A stretch of DNA of 5,237 nt from contig CAMOLY010000081.1 of NCBI GenBank assembly GCA_946619065.1, forward strand, positions 1 to 5,237, read 5' to 3'. The position numbers were made by a program, and so were the translations under genes. Of the stretch, positions 1 to 5,237 are shown in pieces (the stretch's first letter is position 1; each line of letters begins with the position of its first letter). The notes beneath the pieces are model-generated. The model did no database searches. It worked only from the letters and a program-made list of their open reading frames with translations, and was not told the DNA's origin. The stretch comes from an uncultured Clostridia bacterium. GTDB lineage: Bacteria; Bacillota; Clostridia; Oscillospirales; Oscillospiraceae.

Positions 1-53
1 CACGGTGGTGTGGGAGGACGGTCACTCAACTAATGGGTGACCTCCTACCCGAT
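1..53 (+). mobile_element. 3' end of a group II intron (end of domain V and domain VI)
   Basis: Bases 15-18 and 20-25 (AGGA, GGTCAC) pair with 37-42 and 43-46 (GTGACC, TCCT), leaving C19 bulged and an 11-nt loop at 26-36. GGG at 12-14 extends the stem with CCC at 48-50, leaving A47 unpaired. The intron would then end ...CCCGAT at 53. This fits domain VI of a group II intron: a bulged adenosine 7 nt from a 3' end in AY. The leading CACGGTGGTGTGGGAGG resembles, from memory, the 3' strand of domain V and the V/VI linker of bacterial introns that carry a reverse transcriptase. The rest of the intron, including any maturase ORF, would lie left of the window. It is convergent with the lipoprotein gene. 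An ordinary terminator is less likely because no T-run follows on either strand. Confidence 0.75.
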
Positions 54-1319
54 TTACCGGCGTCTGCCGCCCATGCCGCCCATCATCTGGTTGGGGATGG
101 CGTTCACCTGCTGGCCGTTGACGATGATCGTGCCGCCGTTGTACTGGGCGGTGCCGTCGTAGTCGAAGGTGGACTGGCCGGTGACGTTGATGGTGCCGCC
201 GTTCACGATGATGTTGCCGTTGGAGTCGATGCCGTCGGTGTCGCCCGGGCCCATCACCACGGTCAGGGTGCCGTCGTTCATCTCGAAGGTGGGGGTGTAG
301 ACGGAGGACTTTTTGGCGGCGTTGACGCCGTCGTCCGCGGCGGAGATGGAGATGTCGCCGCCGTTGATCTGAATGTAAGTCCCTTCCAGACCCTCGGCTG
401 CGGAGATTGTCATTGTGCCGCCGTCGATCCGCAGCAGGGTGTTGGCGTGGATCCCGTCGTCGGCAGCTGTGATTGAGAAGCTGCCGCCGGCAAGGTAGAT
501 GTTGCCCAGACTGTCGTCGTCGTCGTTTTCGGCGTGCAGGCCGTCGGTACCGGCCCGGATGGTGAAGCTGCCGTCGGAGATGGCGATGCTGTCGTTGGCC
601 CGGACGGCGCATTTGGCGGAGCTGATCTCATAGGTGCCGCCGGTGATCGTCACCTCGTCCTTGCCCACGATGCCGTGACCGGCGGGGGAGGTGATGACAA
701 GCGTTCCGCTGCCGTTCAGGGTGATGTCGTCCTTGGCGAAGATGACGCCGTCCACGTTGTTGTCGTCCAGCTGAACGAAGCTGCCGCCGTTGGAGAGGGT
801 GTTGACCGCGCCCTCCGCCAGCGTCACGAAGACCTTGTCCGCCTGGACCACATAGATCGCGGCGTAGGTTTCCGCGTGAACCGTCACGCCGTCCAGAACC
901 AGCTGGACCTTGTCGTCCTTGGTGGCGTTGACGACGATGCTGCCGTTTTCTAGCGTGCCGGAGAGGATGTAGGTCCCCGCCGCGGTGATGGTCACCGTGC
1001 TGCCGGAGATCTGCACGCTGTCCGAGGAGGCCGATGCGCCTGTGCCGTTCAGAGAGATTGTCACCGCGCCGTCGGCGTCGTATTCGCCGGAGAGGTCCCG
1101 GCTGGAGAAGGCCTCGCTGTATGCGTCACGCTGGCTGCTGTCCGCGGACAGGGAAGAAACGGATGCGCTGCTGCCATTGGAAGACAGAAAGCTGCCTGCG
1201 GACGCCGAGCCGGAATTGGATGCGGTTTTGCTTCCCGCCGTGCTGCAGGCGGCCAGAAGCAGGGCCGCAGCCAGGACCAGCACCAAAAGTACGGAAGTTT
1301 TGTGTTTCAGAAGTTTCAT
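54..1319 (-). CDS. Secreted lipoprotein, Cthe_2159-like carbohydrate-binding beta-helix protein
   Basis: A 421-residue protein. Residues 1-24 are a lipoprotein signal (KLLKHK, then a hydrophobic stretch) ending in LLAAC with Cys25 as the lipidation site. A Ser/Ala/Gly-rich linker follows to about residue 75. Residues 80-405 hold repeated rungs of the type ITGGTYEISS, ISDGSFTI, LAGGSFSITAADDGIHA, INGGDISISAADDGVNA and VNGGTINVTG, with recurrent acidic DG(I/L/V) turns. This pattern matches the carbohydrate-binding family typified by Cthe_2159 (PF14262), a calcium-binding right-handed beta-helix related to polysaccharide lyases. The tail is QMMGGMGGRRR. The start was chosen at 1319 because GGAGG at 1328-1332 lies 8 nt upstream; an in-frame extension to 1418 would read through the promoter. 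Expected location is the outer face of the membrane, binding cell-wall or dietary glycans. The exact ligand is unknown and catalysis is not implied. The stop abuts the intron end. Confidence 0.88.
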   Translation of the reverse strand: MKLLKHKTSVLLVLVLAAALLLAACSTAGSKTASNSGSASAGSFLSSNGSSASVSSLSADSSQRDAYSEAFSSRDLSGEYDADGAVTISLNGTGASASSDSVQISGSTVTITAAGTYILSGTLENGSIVVNATKDDKVQLVLDGVTVHAETYAAIYVVQADKVFVTLAEGAVNTLSNGGSFVQLDDNNVDGVIFAKDDITLNGSGTLVITSPAGHGIVGKDEVTITGGTYEISSAKCAVRANDSIAISDGSFTIRAGTDGLHAENDDDDSLGNIYLAGGSFSITAADDGIHANTLLRIDGGTMTISAAEGLEGTYIQINGGDISISAADDGVNAAKKSSVYTPTFEMNDGTLTVVMGPGDTDGIDSNGNIIVNGGTINVTGQSTFDYDGTAQYNGGTIIVNGQQVNAIPNQMMGGMGGRRR

Positions 1320-1356
1320 TGTGCGTACCTCCAATCGATTTTTGATTTCCGGCCCC

Positions 1357-1425
1357 ATCATAGCATGCGGAGCGGGGAAAAATCTCCGAAAACAGGCGGC
1401 AGAAAATACGCAGAACATACGAAAA
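1357..1425 (-). promoter_or_regulatory. Promoter and tandem operator boxes of the lipoprotein gene
   Basis: Read on the minus strand, an extended -10 TGCTATGAT lies at 1365-1357, about 37 nt before the start codon. The -35 region is poor (CGGAGA/AGATTT around 1380-1388), which suggests activator dependence. Upstream, at 1423-1417 and 1412-1406, are TTCGTAT and TGCGTAT, 11 bp apart. The block aligns without gaps with the promoter of the VTC gene (47 of 69 positions identical by hand count) and keeps the same box-to--10 distance in the response regulator promoter. It lies wholly between the kinase stop and the lipoprotein start. Regulation by the neighbouring response regulator is inferred from this shared design. 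Confidence 0.65.
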
Positions 1426-1442
1426 GGACGCGCTGCAAAATG

Positions 1443-1469
1443 GAAAAAGCATCACTCTTTCACTTTTTC
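1443..1469 (-). terminator. Weak AT-rich inverted repeat at the kinase 3' end
   Basis: GAAAAAG at 1443-1449 and CTTTTTC at 1463-1469 form a 7-bp inverted repeat with a 13-nt loop spanning the kinase stop codon. In the minus-strand transcript its 3' arm is U-rich, so it could act as a weak or partial terminator between the kinase and the lipoprotein gene. The stem is mostly A-U, so read-through into the lipoprotein gene is likely. Confidence 0.2.
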
Positions 1470-2827
1470 GGTTTTTCACTTTGCTCAAACACCGCCTCAA
1501 ACACCGCGCCGCCGTCATTGCGGACCTGCAGCGTGCCGTGCCAGGTCTCCGCCACCGCCTTGGCAATGGCCAGACCGATGCCGTGCTTTCCGTCGGCTCC
1601 TTTATAGAAGCGCTCGAACACATGGGGCAGGTCCGCTTCCGCCACGCCGGGGCCGTCGTCCGCCACCCGGACGGTGATCTTCCCGTCCGCGGCGCGGCAG
1701 CCCAGGCGGATCTCCTTCCTTGCGTAGCGCACCGCGTTGGAGATCAGATTCCCGAACAGCCGCTCGGCGTCGGCTTCCCGGATCGGGAACAGGACCGGAT
1801 CCTCGTCAAAGTCAAAGGCGAAGGTCAGGTCCTTTTTCTGCGCCTCCGGATGCTGCTCGGATACGCACAGGGACAGGACCTCCCGCAGATCCACGGGCTC
1901 CGCTTCGCCTTCCGGCCTGCCCTTGCCCATGCGGGACAGGTACAGAATGTCCTCCACCATGCCGCCCAGCTTGTTCGACTCGGAGAGGATGACCCTGCCG
2001 GCGGCCTGCGGCTCGATGACCCCGTAGAGGATGCCCTCCGCGTTGCCGCGGATGGAGGTCAGGGGTGTGCGCAGCTCATGGGAGACGTTCTGGAAGAAGG
2101 TCTCCTGCTTTTGCTTTGCCTCGCGCAGCTCCCCGACCATCCGGTTCATCGAGTCCGCCAGCTGCCGCAGCTCTGCATCCCGGAAGGCCATCTCCCGCCG
2201 CTCCAGCTTCCCGCCGCCGATGTCCGCGGCAAAGGCGGAGAGCTTCTGAACCGGCTCTGAGAAGGACTTTGCGAAGCGGCGGCTGAGAAGGACGCAGATC
2301 AGCACAGCTGCCAGGATCACCATCAGGAGGATGAGATTCACCTGCCGGGTGAAGACCGTGATGGAGGTCACGTCCGCGTAGATCAGCAGGCATTTTCCTT
2401 CCTCCACCGGATCCTGCAGCAGGGAAATCGTATAAGTACCCCCGTCCACCGAGACGACCTTCCGCTCGGTCCCCACGGACAGGTCGTGGCTGCTGACGTA
2501 GCCTGCCAGCGCCTCCGCCACAGCCCTGTCTCCGTGCAGGACGAATGCAACGCAGCCGTCCGAGGCAAGCACCGCGGCGCTGTATTCCGCGCCGGTCACC
2601 CGGTCCGGTTTTTCGTCAAAGTGCCGGTCGTCCTTTTGCCCCCGGCCCTCGCCGCGCCGCTCCTCCGAGACGTTTTGCATCACCGCATCGAGCTGCGTGG
2701 AGACCCGGGACCGGATATAGCTCTGCACCGCGATGTTGAAGGCCAGCATCACGGCCAGCAGGATCCCGCAGGTCAGGGCCGTCATGGTCACGGTCAGCCG
2801 CGTCCGGAGCTTTCTCTGTTTTTTCAT
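1460..2827 (-). CDS. Membrane-bound sensor histidine kinase (HAMP, HisKA, HATPase)
   Basis: A 455-residue class I sensor kinase. Transmembrane helix 1 covers about residues 11-36, an extracytoplasmic sensor region of about 125 residues follows, and helix 2 spans 163-182. A HAMP linker (about 184-236) leads to the dimerisation/phosphoacceptor domain, where FFQNVSHELRTPL places the phosphorylated His at 250. The ATPase domain has an N box (FGNLISNAVRY, 358-368), a G1 box (DDGPGV, 390-395), an F box (ERFYK, 405-409) and a G2 box (GKHGIGLA, 413-420), so it looks fully active. The sensor region has no domain I recognise, so the signal is unknown. The start codon overlaps the regulator's stop as ATGA, and its GGAGGA ribosome site (2834-2839) is inside the regulator gene, which points to translational coupling and one mRNA. 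The partner is the upstream response regulator. Confidence 0.95.
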   Translation of the reverse strand: MKKQRKLRTRLTVTMTALTCGILLAVMLAFNIAVQSYIRSRVSTQLDAVMQNVSEERRGEGRGQKDDRHFDEKPDRVTGAEYSAAVLASDGCVAFVLHGDRAVAEALAGYVSSHDLSVGTERKVVSVDGGTYTISLLQDPVEEGKCLLIYADVTSITVFTRQVNLILLMVILAAVLICVLLSRRFAKSFSEPVQKLSAFAADIGGGKLERREMAFRDAELRQLADSMNRMVGELREAKQKQETFFQNVSHELRTPLTSIRGNAEGILYGVIEPQAAGRVILSESNKLGGMVEDILYLSRMGKGRPEGEAEPVDLREVLSLCVSEQHPEAQKKDLTFAFDFDEDPVLFPIREADAERLFGNLISNAVRYARKEIRLGCRAADGKITVRVADDGPGVAEADLPHVFERFYKGADGKHGIGLAIAKAVAETWHGTLQVRNDGGAVFEAVFEQSEKPKK

Positions 2828-3525
2828 TTGGATTCCTCCAGCCGGAAGCCGTAGCCCCAGACCGCCGCCACAGTCACGCCGAGGCCGCCCAGCTTCTGGC
2901 GCAGACGGCGCACCGTGTCGTCGGTGGCCCGGGTCTCCACGACGGATTCGAAGCCCCAGACCGCGTTGAGAAGCTCCTCCCGGGAGACGGCCTGGCCCGC
3001 GCGCTGCATCATATACTTCAGGACCTCGTACTCCGTGGGCGTCAGCGCCAGGGGCTTTCCGGCGCCGAGGATGTGGCGGCGGTCCTCGTCCAGCTCCAGC
3101 TGCCCCAGGCGGACGGTCTGCCGTTCCGGCGCGGCGTGCTTCTGGCTTTCAAAATCCACGCGGCGGAACATGGCCCGGACCCGCATCAGCAGGGCCATGG
3201 CGGAGAAGGGCTTGGTGATGTAGTCGTCGCTGCCCAGGCCCAGACCCATGGCAAAGTCGTTCTCGGAGTCCCGGGCGGTCAGCATGATGATCGGCACCGT
3301 GCTGATCTTCCGCAGCTGGGTGCAAATGGCAAAGCCGTCGGAGCCCGGCATCATCACGTCCAGAATCGCCAGATCGCAGGGCGCCTGCCGGAAGCGCTCC
3401 AGCAGCAGATCCCCGGTGGGGAAGTCCTCCACCTCGTAGCCGTCGCTGGAGAGGAAGGTCCGGACCACCTGGCGGATGTTGTCGTCGTCGTCCGCAAGAT
3501 ATATTTTTTTGCGTTCGTTCTGCAT
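2824..3525 (-). CDS. OmpR/PhoB-family response regulator
   Basis: A 233-residue DNA-binding response regulator. The receiver domain (about 5-120) has the acidic pocket DDDD at 12-15, phosphoacceptor Asp56 in LAILDVMMPG, Thr83 in MLTARD and Lys105 in TKPF, so all the key residues are present. The C-terminal winged helix (about 136-230) shows LTPTEYEVLKYMM, SREELLNAVWG and the recognition-helix region TDDTVRRLRQKL, ending in a GYGFRLE wing. Start at 3525: AGGTGG (3532-3537) lies 6 nt upstream; a longer in-frame reading to 3909 would cross the promoter and the divergent gene and has no support. It is the first gene of a regulator-kinase operon and probably controls its own promoter, the VTC operon and the lipoprotein gene through 11-bp spaced direct repeats. 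Length and architecture are normal for the family; the exact subfamily is not determined. Confidence 0.96.
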   Translation of the reverse strand: MQNERKKIYLADDDDNIRQVVRTFLSSDGYEVEDFPTGDLLLERFRQAPCDLAILDVMMPGSDGFAICTQLRKISTVPIIMLTARDSENDFAMGLGLGSDDYITKPFSAMALLMRVRAMFRRVDFESQKHAAPERQTVRLGQLELDEDRRHILGAGKPLALTPTEYEVLKYMMQRAGQAVSREELLNAVWGFESVVETRATDDTVRRLRQKLGGLGVTVAAVWGYGFRLEESK

Positions 3526-3559
3526 ATCGTTCCACCTCTGCTTTCCGCGTTTTTCGCCG

Positions 3560-3580
3560 GGGCGGATGCCGCATCCGCCC
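3560..3580 (-). other. Perfect GC-rich hairpin in the leader of the response regulator mRNA
   Basis: GGGCGGATGC (3560-3569) and GCATCCGCCC (3571-3580) are perfect inverted arms, giving a 9-bp stem with a 3-nt loop. From the predicted promoter, transcription would begin near 3585, so the hairpin starts only a few nucleotides from the mRNA 5' end, well before the ribosome site at 3532-3537. A protective 5' hairpin is one reading. On the + strand the stem is followed by TGTTTTTCTC, so it also looks like a Rho-independent terminator for rightward transcription antisense to the regulator. The structure is certain; its role is not. Confidence 0.55.
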
Positions 3581-3591
3581 TGTTTTTCTCC

Positions 3592-3660
3592 AGTATAGCA
3601 TCCGCAGCCCGCAAAAGCAATGAAAAATGACGGCCTGGCCTGCCGCAATTCATACGAAGG
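3592..3660 (-). promoter_or_regulatory. Promoter and operator of the response regulator-kinase operon
   Basis: Read on the minus strand, TGCTATACT at 3600-3592 is an extended -10. TTGCTT (3620-3615) is a plausible weak -35 at 17-nt spacing. The first box, TTCGTAT, is at 3658-3652, followed by a degenerate second box TGCGGCA at 3647-3641, again 11 bp apart. The first box sits at the same distance from TGCTAT as in the VTC and lipoprotein promoters, which suggests autoregulation. The poorer second box and better -35 would fit basal expression of the regulator with weaker dependence on activation (inference). Confidence 0.65.
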
Positions 3661-3729
3661 ATTTCGTGTATTTTTCGTATTTTTCGCCGCTGATTCTCGG
3701 AGACTTTCGCCCCGCAGCCGTGCTATCAT
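3661..3729 (+). promoter_or_regulatory. Promoter and tandem operator boxes of the VTC-DUF4956 operon
   Basis: TGCTATCAT at 3721-3729 is an extended -10, which puts a start site near 3736 and leaves a leader of about 40 nt. The -35 region is poor (GAGACT, 3700-3705). Upstream are TTCGTGT (3663-3669) and TTCGTAT (3674-3680), 11 bp apart, followed by a third half-match TTTTCGCC (3681-3688). Direct repeats one helical turn apart are the usual site type of OmpR/PhoB-family regulators. The layout matches the lipoprotein promoter without gaps, including TCGGAGA at 3697-3703. Confidence 0.7.
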
Positions 3730-3775
3730 ACAGCCGGAAAGCAAACCCAAGCCCGAAGCAAAGGAGGAAACCGAT

Positions 3776-4507
3776 ATGTGTGAAGTGCAGAGCTGCTTCA
3801 AGCGATACGAAAAGAAATACCTGCTCACCCCCGCGCAGTACCGGGCATTCCGGCAGGGCATGGGATCCTTCATGATCCCGGACGCGCATCCGAAATACAC
3901 CATCTGCAACCTCTACTACGACACCGAACACGACGATCTGATCCGGGCGTCCCTGGAAAGGCCGGTCTACAAGGAAAAGCTGCGGCTGCGCAGCTACGGG
4001 GTGCCCGGCAGCCGCGATCCGGTGTTCGTGGAGCTGAAAAAGAAGTACGACGGCGTGGTCTACAAGCGCCGGATCACAATGGAGGCCCGGGACGCGGTCC
4101 CTTATCTGAACGGCGCGAAGCCCGGCGACGGCAGCCAGATCAGCCGGGAGATCGACTGGTTCCTGCAGTTCTACCGTCCGGTGCCCAAGGTCTTCCTGGC
4201 CTATGACCGGGAGGCCTGGGCCGCCCCGGAGGGGGGCGAGCTCCGGATCACCTTTGATACCGGCATCCGGGTCCGCTCCAACGACGTGGATCTGAGATCC
4301 GGAGATCACGGGGTCCCGCTGCTGGAAGACGACCGGATCCTGATGGAGATCAAGATCCCCGGCGCGGCGCCCCTGTGGCTGGCCCGGCTGCTGTCCGAAA
4401 ATCGCATTTCTTCCACGTCCTTCTCCAAGTACGGCATGTATTACAAACGCTTTGTCCTGGGCGGCAAGTCCGCCGAAATTCGAAAGGAGGTCCTTTTCAG
4501 TGCTTGA
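3776..4507 (+). CDS. VTC-domain protein (polyphosphate polymerase domain)
   Basis: A 243-residue cytoplasmic protein made almost entirely of one VTC domain (PF09359), of the triphosphate tunnel type. Tunnel motifs appear in order: RYEKKYLL (10-17), YYDT (47-50), EKLRLRSYG (67-75), VELKKKYDGVVYKRR (85-99), YDREAW (143-148), LRITFDTGIRVR (156-167), LMEIKI (189-194) and SKYGMYYKRF (217-226). The basic and acidic residues that line the tunnel in yeast Vtc4 (paired Arg, Lys, Glu-x-Lys) appear present, so phosphate or polyphosphate chemistry is plausible. Bacterial members are unproven, and nucleotide or other triphosphate substrates are possible. There is no SPX domain, which is normal for bacterial forms. 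Start at 3776: AAGGAGG (3761-3767) lies 8 nt upstream; the longer frame from 3620 would cross the promoter. It overlaps the DUF4956 gene, a frequent partner of this family. Confidence 0.92.
   Translation: MCEVQSCFKRYEKKYLLTPAQYRAFRQGMGSFMIPDAHPKYTICNLYYDTEHDDLIRASLERPVYKEKLRLRSYGVPGSRDPVFVELKKKYDGVVYKRRITMEARDAVPYLNGAKPGDGSQISREIDWFLQFYRPVPKVFLAYDREAWAAPEGGELRITFDTGIRVRSNDVDLRSGDHGVPLLEDDRILMEIKIPGAAPLWLARLLSENRISSTSFSKYGMYYKRFVLGGKSAEIRKEVLFSA
4484..4502 (+). promoter_or_regulatory. Ribosome binding site and GTG start of the DUF4956 gene
   Basis: AAGGAGG at 4484-4490, with T at 4491, lies 9 nt before a GTG at 4500-4502. This fixes the start of the downstream gene inside the last codons of the VTC gene. 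The ATG at 4452 in the same frame has no comparable ribosome site and would make a 56-nt overlap. Confidence 0.85.
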
Positions 4508-5165
4508 CTCAATCATTACCGGAACGGGCATCACCGTTTCCTCGTTCTTCATCTGCACGGCGGTCTCTCTGCTGCTCGGCCTGGGCGCGGCCCTGCTGAG
4601 CATGTACAAGGCCAAATACTCCCGCAGCTTCGTTCTGACCCTGGCCGCCCTGCCCGCCCTGGTGCAGATCATCATCATGATGGTCAACGGCAACATCGGC
4701 GCCGGCGTGGCGGTGGCCGGCACCTTCGGCCTGATCCGCTTCCGCAGCGCGCCGGGCAGCGCCAGAGAGATCGGCCTGGTCTTTCTGGCCACGGCCATCG
4801 GCCTGGCCACCGGCATGGGCTATGTGGCCGTCGCGGCGGTGTTCTTCGCCGTCATCGCCCTGTTCCTCCTGCTGCTCACCGCCGCCGGCTTCGGCGCAGG
4901 GGCGGCGGACGAGCGGGAGCTCCGGATCACGATCCCCGAGAATCTCGACTATGACGGCCTGTTTGACGACCTGTTCGCCCAGTACACCCGCAGCGCGGAG
5001 CTGGACCGGGTCAAGACCACGAACATGGGGACCCTCTACGAGCTGAGCTACAAAATCGTCCTCCGGGACGCGGGCCGGACCAAGGCCTTTCTCGACGAGC
5101 TGCGCACCCGCAACGGCAACCTGAACATTGTCTGCGGCAAGCCGGTGACGAAGGAAGTCCTTTGA
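4500..5165 (+). CDS. DUF4956 family membrane protein
   Basis: A 221-residue protein. The N-terminal half is hydrophobic, with likely membrane segments at about 11-33, 44-62, 65-79 and 90-130 (probably two there). Between them lies the family's hallmark, AGTFGLIRFRSAPGSAREIGLVFLA (73-97), a glycine/arginine loop running into a helix. A soluble domain from about 135 to 221 (LRITIPENLDYDGLFDDLF..., ending VCGKPVTKEVL) is probably cytoplasmic. It matches DUF4956 (PF16316), which has no proven function and is commonly encoded next to VTC-domain and CotH-kinase genes. It starts at a GTG with a strong ribosome site and overlaps the VTC stop by 8 nt, so the two are surely cotranscribed and probably translationally coupled. 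A membrane partner or channel for the VTC protein's product is a reasonable guess only. No terminator is seen after its stop; a putative IS end begins 20 nt later. Confidence 0.9.
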   Translation: MLDSIITGTGITVSSFFICTAVSLLLGLGAALLSMYKAKYSRSFVLTLAALPALVQIIIMMVNGNIGAGVAVAGTFGLIRFRSAPGSAREIGLVFLATAIGLATGMGYVAVAAVFFAVIALFLLLLTAAGFGAGAADERELRITIPENLDYDGLFDDLFAQYTRSAELDRVKTTNMGTLYELSYKIVLRDAGRTKAFLDELRTRNGNLNIVCGKPVTKEVL

Positions 5166-5185
5166 TACAAATCTTCATGACGATA

Positions 5186-5237
5186 GGGGCTGTTGCAAAA
5201 TGCATAACCTTCAAAGATTATGCAGGCTCCCGGCAGG
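5186..5237. mobile_element. Possible terminal inverted repeat of an insertion sequence (partial)
   Basis: GGGGCTGTTGCAAAATG at 5186-5202 has the look of IS ends that begin with GGxxCTGTTGCAAA, as in several DDE transposase families. A short inverted repeat follows (GCATAA 5202-5207, TTATGC 5218-5223). The sequence is less GC-rich than the gene before it. The other end, the transposase and the target duplication would lie outside the window, so the family cannot be named. Confidence 0.42.

Noticed and set aside
12..50. Rho-independent terminator for the lipoprotein gene
   Set aside because: No T-run follows the stem on either strand, and the bulged A and AY end fit group II intron domain VI better. 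It may still block transcription incidentally.
33..953. Long open frames on the + strand opposite the lipoprotein gene
   Set aside because: They are low-complexity Val/Gly/Asp/Ala readings caused by the GC-rich repeats of the real gene, without ribosome sites.
54..1319. CRISPR-like or tandem DNA repeats within the lipoprotein gene
   Set aside because: The periodic similarity follows codons of beta-helix rungs with irregular spacing and no conserved spacers.
3650..4816. 388-codon minus-strand open frame across the VTC and DUF4956 genes
   Set aside because: It is antisense to two clear family members, shows no domain, and would span the divergent promoters.
5177..5237. Open frame from an ATG running off the right edge
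   Set aside because: Only 20 codons are visible, no ribosome site precedes it, and it runs through the putative IS end.

Overview
The window is GC-rich (roughly 60% or more by eye) with strong AGGAGG-type ribosome binding sites, ATG/GTG starts and a lipobox-bearing lipoprotein. These traits and the protein families suggest a gut-type Clostridia/Bacillota, possibly Oscillospirales. That placement is inference; nothing in the window names the species.

Layout from left to right. Bases 1-53 look like the 3' end (end of domain V plus domain VI) of a group II intron on the + strand. It stops exactly at the stop codon of a minus-strand gene for a 421-residue surface lipoprotein of the Cthe_2159-like carbohydrate-binding beta-helix type (54-1319). 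Further right, also on the minus strand, are a sensor histidine kinase (1460-2827) and its OmpR-family response regulator (2824-3525), which overlap by an ATGA. Divergent from these, after a 250-bp intergenic region, come two + strand genes: a VTC-domain (polyphosphate polymerase-like) protein (3776-4507) and a DUF4956 membrane protein (4500-5165), overlapping by 8 nt. Twenty bases after the last stop the sequence changes into what looks like the terminal repeat of an insertion sequence (from 5186).

The main discovery is regulatory. The response regulator gene, the VTC gene and the lipoprotein gene each have a promoter built the same way: an extended -10 (TGCTAT...) and, at exactly the same distance upstream, a pair of TTCGTRT-like boxes 11 bp apart. 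One-helical-turn direct repeats are typical of OmpR/PhoB-family regulators. In the divergent region the two 60-bp upstream blocks meet back to back at 3660/3661. The simplest model is that the two-component system controls itself, the VTC-DUF4956 operon and the lipoprotein gene as one local regulon.

Working together, the genes would sense an envelope or extracellular signal and adjust a VTC/DUF4956 membrane module and a secreted carbohydrate-binding protein. VTC and DUF4956 genes often neighbour CotH-kinase genes in Clostridia. No CotH gene is visible here, and its usual place is taken by the putative IS end. The roughly 5.1-kb block therefore appears to lie between two mobile-element ends.
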